Assembly: GCA_002633005.1 (NCBI GenBank)
Contig: NMRA01000387.1
Span: 120,741-170,309 of the forward strand
Direction of reading: 5' to 3'
Length of the DNA: 49,569 nucleotides
Origin: Phoronis australis
Taxonomy: Eukaryota > Phoronida > Phoronidae
Part shown: positions 26,001 to 32,700 of the stretch, piece by piece
Layout: each line of letters opens with the position of its first letter
How positions within the stretch are numbered: the first letter of the stretch is position 1
Notes under the pieces: generated by a model
What the model saw: the letters and a program-made list of their open reading frames with translations, nothing else
What the model was told of the DNA's origin: nothing
The model's database searches: none
Translations under genes and position numbers: made by a program

Positions 26001-26230
26001 TCAATGTCCCACAATGACTTCAAAGTCTGAACCCAAAATTAACCTGCAACGGCTGTGTCACCCCAAAACCCTGATGAGCAACCAATACGGACTGCACGCG
26101 CTGTTACTGATGAGGTAGAAAAGAGTGATGATGTTTGGGTGAACGCTGCATTCGTGTGTGTAGCTTGTTTTGAGGCTAAACGTAGCCAAGATCTGAAATG
26201 TTTACAGTATCTTCCCAAGGGCGCAGACAT
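1927..26230 (-). CDS. AtuA/DUF1446 family protein, complete, 19 coding exons
   Basis: Joined exons (26230-26044, 23594-23494, 22830-22761, 21632-21502, 20991-20903, 19975-19876, 19443-19400, 18437-18360, 16589-16393, 12710-12649, 12060-11954, 11189-11084, 9495-9372, 8281-8242, 5871-5820, 4836-4661, 3526-3344, 2306-2216, 2013-1927) give 2025 nt, 674 residues plus TAA, with all splice phases compatible. Residues 1 to about 45 are Arg/Ser/Thr/Ala-rich and almost without acidic residues, like a mitochondrial presequence. From about 47 the AtuA (DUF1446) domain runs to about 490, with [69 protein letters not shown] and [13 protein letters not shown]. Residues about 555-670 are the small AtuA C-terminal domain, with RSGDKGN (563-569) and [18 protein letters not shown]. 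Bacterial AtuA belongs to acyclic terpene (citronellol/geranyl-CoA) utilisation; the reaction in animals is unknown to me. Family assignment is firm; mitochondrial location and any acyl-CoA role are inference. Confidence 0.9.
2216..2306 (-). CDS. AtuA-like gene, coding exon 18
   Basis: Acceptor TTACAG and donor GTAAGC. It reads [20 protein letters not shown] then [11 protein letters not shown]. The RYELPG-HA-NF-L--ALGGGG-ASLR-DPQGKA signature spans exons 18 and 19. Confidence 0.92.
2573..2836. mobile_element. MITE, family M1, full copy
   Basis: The left end reads GTCTGTTTCATAAAAGTGAC and the right end, reversed, reads GTTTGTTTCATGAAAAGTGA; both continue into CTCAAGAC or CTTAAGAC. These roughly 30-bp terminal inverted repeats enclose about 200 bp of AT-rich DNA with no coding. 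Related copies lie at 20260-20392 and 44801-44990. Confidence 0.7.
3344..3526 (-). CDS. AtuA-like gene, coding exon 17 (C-terminal domain)
   Basis: Acceptor TTTTAG and donor GTACAT. It reads [20 protein letters not shown], then [13 protein letters not shown] and [14 protein letters not shown] and two bases of Arg. [10 protein letters not shown]-xNIGV-AR is the hallmark of the AtuA C-terminal domain. Without splicing the frame would stop ten codons later (IIGENTMK, stop), but exon 18 restores the family sequence exactly. Confidence 0.92.
4661..4836 (-). CDS. AtuA-like gene, coding exon 16 (interdomain)
   Basis: Acceptor TTACAG and donor GTATGC. It reads [20 protein letters not shown], continues through a less conserved linker (about residues 497-545) and ends EHVMKF plus two bases of Arg. 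It joins the AtuA domain to the C-terminal domain. Confidence 0.86.
5820..5871 (-). CDS. AtuA-like gene, coding exon 15 (52 nt)
   Basis: Acceptor TTTCAG and donor GTAAAT. It completes Val and reads [17 protein letters not shown], the end of the AtuA domain where family members carry GRP-xSPV-RLFSF. Ends in phase 0. Confidence 0.88.
5872..8241. other. Intron 14 of the AtuA-like gene
   Basis: 2.4 kb of AT-rich intron. Around 6121-6250 it holds one copy of a repeat also seen at 28870-28995 (GGCTATTTGTAA...TTTGTTGTT...TGCTGT or CAGTGTC). No other structure supported. Confidence 0.4.
6121..6250 (+). repeat. Dispersed repeat, copy 1
   Basis: About 130 bp aligning loosely with 28870-28995: shared ATTGGCTATTTGTAAAAT/ATGGCTATTTGTAATAT, then ACTTTGTTGTTTTA/ATTTTGTTGTTATA, then AATAACTTTAA/GATAACTTGAG and a TTTTTC-TAAAAT stretch. 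Diverged, no coding, class unknown. Confidence 0.45.
8242..8281 (-). CDS. AtuA-like gene, coding exon 14 (40 nt)
   Basis: Acceptor TTTACAG and donor GTAAGT. With the base carried from exon 13 it reads [13 protein letters not shown] and two bases of Val. It follows APAGTGM, giving the conserved APAGTGMAPG stretch. Confidence 0.87.
8427..8655. repeat. 105-bp tandem repeat, about 2.2 copies
   Basis: CTTTGGATTTAGAGGTCTGG begins at 8427 and 8532, and CTTTGGATTTAGAGGC at 8637, a constant 105-bp step. Each unit contains internal AT(T)TAGAGGT sub-repeats about 50 bp apart, suggesting growth from a shorter ancestor. It lies in intron 13 of the AtuA-like gene. Confidence 0.88.
9241..9359. repeat. 17-bp minisatellite, 7 copies
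   Basis: Units of CCATGACTGCACCCTGC (variants end CTGT, CTCC) repeat seven times. The array ends 12 bp from the exon 13 donor (GT at 9371-9370). The duplicated block carries only its last one or two units at 9769-9798. Confidence 0.93.
9372..9495 (-). CDS. AtuA-like gene, coding exon 13 (copy A)
   Basis: Acceptor TGTACAG and donor GTAAGT. It reads [20 protein letters not shown], continuing to [10 protein letters not shown] and one base of the next codon. Length is 124 nt. An apparently identical copy lies at 9810-9933. Because 124 is not a multiple of three, only one copy can be in the message without a frameshift. Confidence 0.88.
9810..9933 (-). pseudogene. Second copy of AtuA-like exon 13
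   Basis: It repeats exon 13 with its acceptor and donor at a constant offset of 438 bp, inside a 424-bp block (9769-10192) that I read as identical to 9331-9754. The two blocks flank a single N at 9755. A real tandem duplication of splice-competent exons would break the frame if both were used, so an assembly duplication beside a gap is the simplest explanation. A recent true duplication with one copy skipped is possible. Confidence 0.7.
11084..11189 (-). CDS. AtuA-like gene, coding exon 12
   Basis: Acceptor TTGTAG and donor GTAAGT. It reads [20 protein letters not shown] then [16 protein letters not shown]. The V-V-GAE pattern fits the family. Ends in phase 0, which the 9372-9495 exon accepts. 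Confidence 0.87.
11954..12060 (-). CDS. AtuA-like gene, coding exon 11
   Basis: Acceptor ACCCAG and donor GTATGT. It reads [20 protein letters not shown] then [15 protein letters not shown] and two bases of an Arg codon. Confidence 0.88.
12649..12710 (-). CDS. AtuA-like gene, coding exon 10
   Basis: Acceptor CTTCAG and donor GTAAGA. It reads [20 protein letters not shown] then K. This is the V-V-GA-GKP strand that joins the YEIGDP segment to the [10 protein letters not shown] segment. Phase 1 to 0. Confidence 0.87.
13640..13750. mobile_element. 111-bp hairpin MITE flanked by TA
   Basis: Left arm ACACAAAATGTACC...GGCGTAGATGAAGTAA and right arm TTACTTCATCTACGCC...GGTACGTTTTGT are complementary. 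The pairing continues inwards (AATACTCCACGAGACAT against ATGTCTCATGGACTCTT), so nearly the whole element folds into one stem of about 50 bp with a short loop. TA dinucleotides at 13638-13639 and 13751-13752 look like a Tc1/mariner-type target duplication. Confidence 0.72.
14357..15791. mobile_element. 1.4-kb element with long inverted ends
   Basis: Left arm 14357-14533 and right arm 15620-15791 are inverted copies of each other; both begin TCACG-TGAGAAACAACATG and contain repeated GGGACCGTCGCACCAGAAAA-like units. The 1.1-kb interior has no convincing transposase frame, so it looks non-autonomous. I could not find a clear target-site duplication. The high-GC arms stand out against the AT-rich intron. 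Confidence 0.75.
16028..16055. repeat. Perfect 13-bp hairpin
   Basis: AAATTATCACATT, a 2-nt AA loop, then AATGTGATAATTT: perfect inverted arms in non-coding AT-rich DNA. No known function. Confidence 0.8.
16288..17260. repeat. Cluster of TAACTTCG / CGAAGTT foldback hairpins
   Basis: Short inverted repeats recur on both sides of exon 9: TAACTTCGATCC/GGACCGAAGTTA (16288-16312), AACGAAGTTTTGGT/ACCAAAGCTTCGTT (17119-17150) and TTAACTACCGGAGTTAA (17188-17204). Shared words suggest pieces of one decayed inverted-repeat element, but no termini could be defined. Confidence 0.4.
16393..16589 (-). CDS. AtuA-like gene, coding exon 9
   Basis: Acceptor TTTTAG and donor GTATTA. It reads [20 protein letters not shown] and on through [25 protein letters not shown] and VRISAVEG. 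The TKP-NTGG-V and YEIGDP-Y-LPDV motifs match the second half of the AtuA domain. At 197 nt it is the longest exon of the gene. Confidence 0.92.
17841..17929. repeat. Inverted repeat of about 90 bp
   Basis: AGCTTCATGAGG (17841) pairs with CCTCATGAAGTT (17918). An inner hairpin GAGTG...CACTC lies at 17884-17905. Possible MITE remnant in intron 8 of the AtuA-like gene. Confidence 0.5.
18360..18437 (-). CDS. AtuA-like gene, coding exon 8
   Basis: Acceptor ATGCAG and donor GTAAGG. It reads [20 protein letters not shown] then WETVPD and two bases of a Trp codon. The [13 protein letters not shown] motif is highly conserved in this family. Confidence 0.92.
19107..19145 (+). promoter_or_regulatory. 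ETS and YY1 motif pair, promoter-like
   Basis: ACTTCCGG (ETS/GABP consensus) starts at 19107 and AAAATGGCGG (YY1-like) at 19130, 15 bp apart in a local GC-rich patch inside intron 7. This combination is typical of TATA-less animal promoters. The ATG in the second motif opens only a 15-codon frame. No downstream plus-strand gene is visible, so a transcript is speculative. Confidence 0.3.
19400..19443 (-). CDS. AtuA-like gene, coding exon 7 (44 nt)
   Basis: Acceptor TTTTAG and donor GTGAGT. It reads [14 protein letters not shown] and two bases of the Ser codon finished by exon 8, giving the family's W-xxxDxDKLAAGSLAGH sequence across the junction. Confidence 0.88.
19876..19975 (-). CDS. AtuA-like gene, coding exon 6
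   Basis: Acceptor TTTCAG and donor GTAAGT. It reads [20 protein letters not shown] then [13 protein letters not shown]. The ADIV-TGR-TDSAL motif is the best conserved part of AtuA proteins. Ends in phase 0. Confidence 0.92.
20260..20392. mobile_element. MITE, family M1, partial copy
   Basis: It shares AAGTGAGATTTAATTATTTT with the inverted complement of the 44801 copy and ends with CTTAAGTC...TTTCATGAAA like the right end of the 2573 copy. The left terminus is degraded. Confidence 0.5.
20903..20991 (-). CDS. AtuA-like gene, coding exon 5
   Basis: Acceptor TTACAG and strong donor GTAAGT. It reads [20 protein letters not shown] then [10 protein letters not shown], the last codon split after two bases. 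The NAYLGA(G)PI block continues in exon 6. Confidence 0.9.
21502..21632 (-). CDS. AtuA-like gene, coding exon 4
   Basis: Acceptor TTTTAG and donor GTTAAT. It reads [20 protein letters not shown] and onward through [10 protein letters not shown]. The SNAGG-NP motif followed by a V-GDDL strand is diagnostic for the AtuA domain. Leaves in phase 0. Confidence 0.92.
22041..22092 (+). repeat. Dispersed repeat word, copy 1
   Basis: CCCATGCAGCACCACCTTTG then AGAACCATTTTTGGTTCATG; a close match lies at 35637-35683 in the JIP3/4 intron. Class unknown. Confidence 0.45.
22761..22830 (-). CDS. AtuA-like gene, coding exon 3
   Basis: Acceptor TTTCAG and donor GTAACT. It reads [20 protein letters not shown] then KKK and one base of a Gly codon. 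Phase 0 to phase 1, matching both neighbours. Confidence 0.9.
22900..23300. mobile_element. Foldback MITE, family M2
   Basis: The word AATTYAGGRCACAATATG occurs inverted (AACACATTATGTTCTAAATT near 23072) and direct (AAATTCAGGGCACAATATGA near 23140). The flanks also pair loosely (AAAAATGAAAAAC against TTTTTCATAA). The same word occurs near 12955, 18171, 21949, 30616, 31751 and 48041, so it is a dispersed family. Boundaries are uncertain. Confidence 0.4.
23494..23594 (-). CDS. AtuA-like gene, coding exon 2
   Basis: Acceptor TTACAG and donor GTATGT. It reads [20 protein letters not shown] and onward to AAKQKVP, completing Ala-63 from exon 1. This strongly conserved block follows GDTAV in the family. 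Enters in phase 1 and leaves in phase 0. Confidence 0.9.
23921..24559 (+). mobile_element. Decayed copy of the Mutator-like family, split by an insertion
   Basis: 23921-24083 matches the start of the arm found at 25170-25320 (TATAAAAATGG...GAATTAA-GACATC-ACGGCCTCCTAA). 24403-24559 matches its second half (CAAAAGGTACTTATAGCAAC, GTGAGGCATAATTCGCCGAA). The 319 bp between them is a separate foldback element. A palindromic CRE (TGACGTCA, 23927-23934) sits at the left end. Confidence 0.6.
24084..24402. mobile_element. Nested foldback MITE (about 319 bp)
   Basis: The left end GCAGCCCAAACCTTTCCATG and the reversed right end GCAGCCCAAAGCCTGTGGCA begin long imperfect inverted arms. Further in they include AATGCTTATCCGAACCAAAA against AATGTTTATCAGAACCGGAA. 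It interrupts a copy of the surrounding repeat, so it is younger than that copy. Confidence 0.62.
24569..25468. mobile_element. 900-bp Mutator-like foldback element with 9-bp target duplication
   Basis: The arms 24569-24829 and 25208-25468 are inverted copies of 261 bp, nearly identical by eye. The element begins TAGGCAATG and ends CATTGCCTA. ACATACTAG directly flanks it on both sides (24560-24568 and 25469-25477), a 9-bp duplication. Long terminal inverted repeats with a 9-bp duplication are characteristic of Mutator-like elements. The 378-bp spacer has no transposase, so it is non-autonomous. High arm identity means recent activity. It lies in intron 1 of the AtuA-like gene. Confidence 0.85.
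25478..25992. mobile_element. Second, diverged foldback copy of the same family
   Basis: AGACAGTGACCACTGTCTCT at 25479 pairs with the reversed right end AAGACAGTGGCCACCGTCTA. Arms share CAAATTATGCCTCACAC/GTGTGACGCATAATTCG and CAGTTCCCAAAATCAG/CTGATTTTGGGAACTG around a centre near 25720. The arms have diverged much more than those of the 900-bp neighbour. It ends about 50 bp from exon 1 of the AtuA-like gene. Confidence 0.7.
26044..26230 (-). CDS. AtuA-like gene, coding exon 1
   Basis: It starts at the Met of [15 protein letters not shown] (A at -3) and ends GFWGDTAVA plus one base of the next codon, before donor GTTAAT. In-frame Mets further upstream (26248, 26308) were not chosen: the peptide from 26230 is basic and Ser/Thr-rich as in a mitochondrial presequence, whereas the upstream extension is acidic and His-rich. 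It encodes residues 1-62. Confidence 0.8.
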
Positions 26231-26447
26231 CTTGGACAAATGAATCATTATGTGCGCATGCTCAATGAAGTCACATGATCTGATGTTTTCCTGTTTCGAG
26301 TTGGACATCGGAAATACTGTCTTCGTTTAAAAAATTGCGAAAATGCTGCTTAGAAAGGAGGAAATTCGTCCCGATGCTGCTCCAGCGTAATCTTACGATG
26401 TCAAAGTACACTTACTTCTTGCACTAAGAACGAATTTTGCCGAAAGT
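26231..26447. promoter_or_regulatory. Probable bidirectional promoter
   Basis: Only 217 bp separate the two divergent start codons, so both 5' UTRs and the core promoter must lie here or overlap the first exons unless an upstream non-coding exon exists. No TATA box is seen. A TCACATGA E-box/M-box-like site lies near 26270. Confidence 0.6.
26343..26390 (+). other. Short upstream frame ahead of the JIP3/4 gene
   Basis: ATG at 26343, 15 codons, TAA at 26388-26390, 57 bp before the main ATG. If transcription starts upstream, this is a uORF that could lower translation. The transcript start is unknown. Confidence 0.3.
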
Positions 26448-26732
26448 ATGGCAGAAACAGTGTACGCGAATGAGGATGGGCATGTGATGTCCGAAAAAGT
26501 ACAGACTTTGGCTGCGAGCATTTATCAGGAGTTCGAACGAATGATAAAATCTTATGACGAGAATGTAGTCAAAGAATTAATGCCTCTTGTAGTAGGCGTT
26601 TTAGAAACCCTCGACTTCAGTCTCCAGGAGAAGCAGGAAAATGATGTTGAAATAGAACTTTTGAGGGAGGACAATGAACAACTTGTCACTCAGTATGAAC
26701 GAGAGAAACAGCTGAGAAAAACGAGCGAGCAG
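26448..26732 (+). CDS. SPAG9: JIP3/4 homologue, coding exon 1 (RH1 domain)
   Basis: 95 codons, [20 protein letters not shown] onward to [12 protein letters not shown]; donor GTATAA, phase 0. Contains the whole RH1 core. Confidence 0.95.
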
Positions 26733-29700
26733 GTATAAAGTGCATCTTGTGTTTTATGTGTTGCCTTATGTTGTACCGACTCTATCCTGGTGATGTTTGA
26801 ACCTGTTGTGCAGTGCCGGCCTAGGTGTTTGCGTTGCTGCAAAAGTACTTGGCACTTCTGTGTGTTCAGTTTTGTCCAAAAGGGGTGTGTCCAGAATACA
26901 AATCTGATGCCAAAACTGGTTCCTGTGGACAGTCCCTGACTTTGAGAACTAGCTCAGCTAATAGTCACATTTAGTGGTTCCTGATTTCGAGAACCAGCTC
27001 TGCTTATAGTCAGATTTAGTGGTCCCTGATTGTGAATACCAGTTCCAACCTGTTCTTCGGTGATTGTCTGATCTCAAAGTCAGGTACCCATAAACGGACC
27101 AATGTCAACCTGGCAGTGACTCTACTCCACTTCTGGAGAGTTTTATCCATGTAATAATAGATGTTGTTCACCGAATGCAGGACTTGTAGCTTCTCAGATT
27201 AATGTTTACTTGCAAAATACGACAATGAACTGGCCAAACCCACCTTGGGTGAGAGACCAAAATGAAATAACAAAGTGCCTAGGTGAAAAATTGGTCCTTC
27301 AAAAAATTCGGGAGTGTTTCACGTGTTTGGTGACGAGCAATCTTTCCTTCTTGGAGCTCAATATTCGGTGCACAGGCTTACCTGAAACAGATGAGCGGGT
27401 TCAACAGACATGACTTGTGCATGACTTTTGTATGTATAAGCCATTCCAATTTTGACTGTATGATTCCAACTTCTATCTCTATACTTCCTGTAGTATTTTG
27501 AATGTATGCTCGGGTGTGTGGCAATCTGAGATGTTTACCAGGTTGCCATTTAACAAAATCTGAGGTCATGTTGCTAAATGAGATTTGACCAGTCATAGCA
27601 TTCTGTGTAGATCCGGTCTTTAGAATGGAACAACCACAGTTTAAATGAATGAGTTCAAGATAACCTGAATAGTAATCAGGATGATCAATTAATTTTTGTG
27701 AGTATCAAGCGTTATTTATTGATCTTAGAATCTATTACGTACAAGTTGCTATCAGGAAATCTGGCTTGAAACTTCTTCAGTAAGGTAACAAGCTGCTTTC
27801 TGGTTATAACTTAGCACTTCTTAACAAGTGCATACAGACTCTTTTCTAACATCAGAGAAGTCATTTTATCCCTTCTTGCAAAATAGATCCCACTTGGCGA
27901 TGCCTTTATTGGCTGTAACAGAAAATTATGCAACGAACCTAGTTAGTTGCATCACCAGATAAGTTGCCGGCTAAAGCTTCTTATATATGCTAGATTTCCA
28001 AAAGAAGTCGGTCTCGCATAGAAGATGGCTTTGCATGGAAGCTGGTCTCTTAGAAGTTGGGTGACTTGTAAGCAAATACTGGGTCTCTTATTAAGTACCA
28101 TGTGTGTTATTACTCTCTCTGTATCTTTGTGACCTTGGAGTGGACTGTTGGCAGATATGACTTTTTGTCATTTTGTGGTTTCGGCCTCATTTCAGGATTT
28201 TAGGTCTAGACTTGAAGGGAGTTGGTCTGATGTTGAAAAATGTGTGTTGGCATCTGGAAAAAGTTTTAACGATTCATGTTGTGTTCCTTGAGGTGATGTC
28301 ATAAAGTGAATGTGAGACCTACTTCTGGCTATATGTGGAACCTGGAATAGACTGTGCAACTGAAAGGGAGGAGGGGGAGACCAGAACCAATGAATTAACT
28401 GGCCTAAAATTATTCAGTCATGGTAGCTTTCTACCTTCAAAACGAGGCTTGGCATTATGTGAAGTGGATACAAAGCAGTCAAATCTTTAAAGTATTGCCA
28501 ACCCAGTGGAAATTTTGGGCTATTGACAATATTTATCTGTATGCACCTAGAGTAGTCTGTTTGAGGTGAAGACATCAGGTATCAGAACATTGTCAGACAT
28601 ACTATAGTTCATGTGGTCGACTCACAATGATGAAATTATGTAATCAGCATCGAAGTTTGATATCTTGATTCGTACTTTTTGATGCATTCCACACCTTGAA
28701 TTGGGGTATTTAACGGAAGAACTTTCCGAGGTCAGCCTCATGGTGGATTCAAATCTGGAATCTTGCGGTCACAACCTGATATTGTCTTAGTAAAGCTAAG
28801 TCACACTCATTAAATAACAAGGTCCTGTTTAAAGCCAAGCAATGAGGTATCTGCTAAAGTCTAGTGGATAATGGCTATTTGTAATATCTCAAAAGAGCAA
28901 CGGATTTTGTTGTTATAGATAACTTGAGCGGCAAGTCTATTCCATGCATCAGTAATGCATTTTTCGCCTTAAAATGACAGTGTCTTTTAAACTGACTTCT
29001 GTTTGAAAACAGGAATTGAGTAACCATCAAGGCTACAAAAATATGTTGGGGTAAATTCATTTTCTTTGAATCATGCTATCACTCCTATGTATTGCCTCTA
29101 ACTTCTTCTGGATTGACGAACTTGATTCCTAGACAATTGCCCATGATATCCTGTCTGTTATATATAATGTGATCATGCCCAGAGAGTGAAATGAATCATT
29201 CACCATGTGCAGTCCGTGTTGCATTCATATTTGTCTGAGAGTTATATTGGTGGTATATCGTATGGGGTCACTTGTGAAAGTGATACCTTACTGTTGCAAG
29301 GATTAGGAACACAGCTAGGGGAATGTATTTATAGTTACTGTGCCAATGATGTTGTAGGGCAGCAATTGCAGTGTGTAATTGCCTTCATTGTGTGATAAAA
29401 CAGAGCTTTTTAAAGAAATACGCTTAATTTTAGAACTGAAAAAGCATTTTTGAATTTATTTTTGGCATACAGGTGTGCTGCCAATTGTTTAAATTTTCTG
29501 TTCACTTCGCACCTGTGCCTTACAAGATTTCCAGCCATTCTTTTTATTTCAGAAAATCCTGACTCTTGAAAAAAATAATCATTTAATTTTGTGCACAATC
29601 TCATATCTCACCAGCTTCAGACTTAGAAAAATAATTTCCAAGATTGAGCATTTGTTGAAGGCTTCTCACAATGTTGGGACAATTTTTCAAAATTGAGTGC

Positions 29701-32700
29701 GATATTAGCTAAGGTACAAAATTTTAGCATTCGATTTGGTACCATTAATCTGCTATGAAAAAGCAAGAAAATAAAATTTAAACTTTCTTGCACATTGTCC
29801 CAGATTGTTGACATGTTACCATAGCTATTGCTCTGGTAGACTCAGTTCCCATTTCCCGTCTCAGTTGACTTTCATTGAAGAAAATGAAAGTGACTCATAC
29901 ATCATGTCAAATGCCAAATAGTGAGTACTACAAATGCTTAAAATAGTCATGAGACAGCTGAAAGAATGCAAATTTGTGAACACTGTTGTAGCTAGCAGCT
30001 GGCATGTCATGTGATTCATATTTTCGTTCTGCCTTCGTAGATCATCTATGAACACTATACATGTGAAGCCAAGAGTTTTTGATTTTGAGAGCTGAGTGCA
30101 GGTAGTGCATGCTTCAACGGCCATTTGAAACTGGTGATTTTTTACCAAATATTACTTATGCTGTTGAGTCTTGATTCGCCTTTGAGCCTGACATCTGCCT
30201 CTGTTCAGACTTTGTTGAATATTATCTGGATATTGCTGTCTTATCTGCTGCACTACAGACTGGAGAGCTTGTATGAAAATGATCAATATAGCTTCACACT
30301 GTAGTTGTTTGACTGCTGAAGCTGTGCATTGGTCTTCACAAAAGCCTTTTCATGAGTCTCAAAAATGAAGAATAACAGCCCAGTTTGTTAATGATTGTGT
30401 GTTAAAACTTTGCCCTCAGGATTTAAAGTTGAGAAAATAAAAAATTGGGATTGACGTCTCACCAATTAACAGAATGTTTGCGTTCAAGAATGTAGTTATT
30501 CATAGTTGAGGAGTGAGTTGTCGTTTAGAGCAAAACAGGCGAGTTAATCTGGATACAGTAGTTTGTTTTTTCTTGTTGAAGGTTATGTACACTCACTTCA
30601 AGCTTTAGCAAAATCTCACAAATCAAGGGCACAATATGGTGCACAAGTGAAAGTCCTTGAAGGATATGTATCACAGAATTGATGTTTTATCAAGCCCCAG
30701 TTCTATACCATTATTAACATCAGGCAACATTTTGGAAAACGATAGAAAGCTGGTTTTGGCAATGATTTTTGTTTGAATTCGGAGGGATTTAACTGTACGA
30801 AAAATATAATCAGGGTACAGATTGTTGACTACACTCTTGCCAATTGTAGGACTTGTGATTAAAAGGTTGCCATCCTGAAAGGCAGCTTAATTAAGAATGT
30901 GACACATCTGCTGTACATGTTACAAACATTTCATTAAAACTAAATCAATGCCATTTTTGTAAATCATTGTTTTGTTTAAGTTTTGGAATGGCATCCTTAC
31001 TGTTCTTAGTATGATGAGTTGACATACCTAAGTACACGAGTTAACACCATGCCTGGATAGAGCAAATCACAGCCGCTAACTTGATTTATACTCTAGTTTT
31101 AAGTTTGCGATTTCAGTTTGACCTTTGACCCAATGGGATTTATAACGTTGACATTCCGTCTGTTTAGTATTCGAAACTAGGTACCTTCCCTACTAAATCA
31201 GTCACAAAATTGCCTCTTTCCTGATAGGATTTACTTTTCATTTGAAGGATTCTGAGAATTCACGAGTCAAAAAAATACTCATAGAATTGGCCAGCTATTG
31301 TAAAATTTGATCCCTTCCATTCACTTGCTGGTTTATCTATAAAATCTACTAAATATTTGCACCAGTCATGTCAAAGAAAGTTTTGATTTGAATTTATTTC
31401 TTGGTTCTTCATTAAACTAGTAAATGAAAGAAAGTTCAGCTTAAATTTCCATTTTTGGGGAACTGTAGCCAATTCTATGTTCTGGAATCTGCAGTTTCTG
31501 CGGTTGCCAGCTATAACCACCATTTGTCTTGTATTGTGAGGTGAATCGGATTCTGATATTATTCCCATAGCCTTAAAATGACTCGTAATCTTGTTGTTAT
31601 CTGTCATGGGACTGTGTTTACTGGTCATTAGTTTGGGGTGGGTCACATGATATCATGTGTGGTGCCCCAAAATGTGGTACTTGGTGATATGATTTTTTTC
31701 ATTAGTTATCTATGTTTCAGGTGAAACTAAAACAGTGCAGTGAAATCTCACCAATTTAGGACACATCATGGCTTACAAGTGAATTGTATATAACTATTCT
31801 TATTTTATGAATGATAAATAGCACTAAATAAACTCTTCATATTTTTTAAACCGGCTAAAACCAACCGTCCGAGCAGCCATAAGCCACACAGGCAGTCCAC
31901 AATAGAGTTTACTTCAGCTTTTCTCAAGGTCTAACCAATCGGCATCCTCGAATGTTATTTCCCAACAAATCTGAGAATCTCCACATTCCACTTGTTTCAG
32001 TTAAAGGAGAATGCCTCCCAAAAAACAACCTATTTTGCAACAATTTAGATCGAGTAGTACTACTGGATAACGGCACGTTCGATTGCGTTACCTGACAGCA
32101 GACGGAGGTGTTGAAATTATCCAATGACATAATTGGTTTCACGAGCAGTTTGTTCAGCAGTTCACAACACGGGTTAGTGGTGTCAGCTTAATCGCTTGAA
32201 TTCATTGTTTAACACCAATAAATCACCAAACTTTGATGTAAAACCCTTAAAAATACACCGAGTTCTTATAAAAATGTGTTGTTTTATTTCGCTGTTACGG
32301 ATTTAATGGTATTTGGACACACCATAGCCTACAAAGTTCGGCAGGCCAATTTACCAAGGTCCGTAGCAGGAGTTTGGAGTCTGATCTGAGACAAATTCGA
32401 AGTATTATTCCGTGAAATATAGACAGGAGAACCTAGATCTGTGTTGTTTATACTTGTGATTTTTTGAGTTCTAAACAAAAAACGCCAGTGGCTCGGAACC
32501 CGATCAGGCCCATTGCGGCCACCGGGACTGACACGAACATAAACCAGTTTGAGTTGGAAACTAAACCTCCAGTCACGAAAAAACTATAATATTGAGCCAA
32601 AGAAATAATTATTTATGTGAATTAGCCACGAAACTGAAAATCTACTTACTTGGGGGGGGCCCCGAAGTCGGGTTCCCCTTCCACAGACTGTCAGGGCAAA

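Noticed and set aside
26231-26308. Upstream in-frame Mets extending AtuA-like exon 1
   Set aside because: The extension is acidic and His-rich, unlike a targeting peptide, and lies in the short promoter region; the Met at 26230 gives a better N-terminus. Not excluded.
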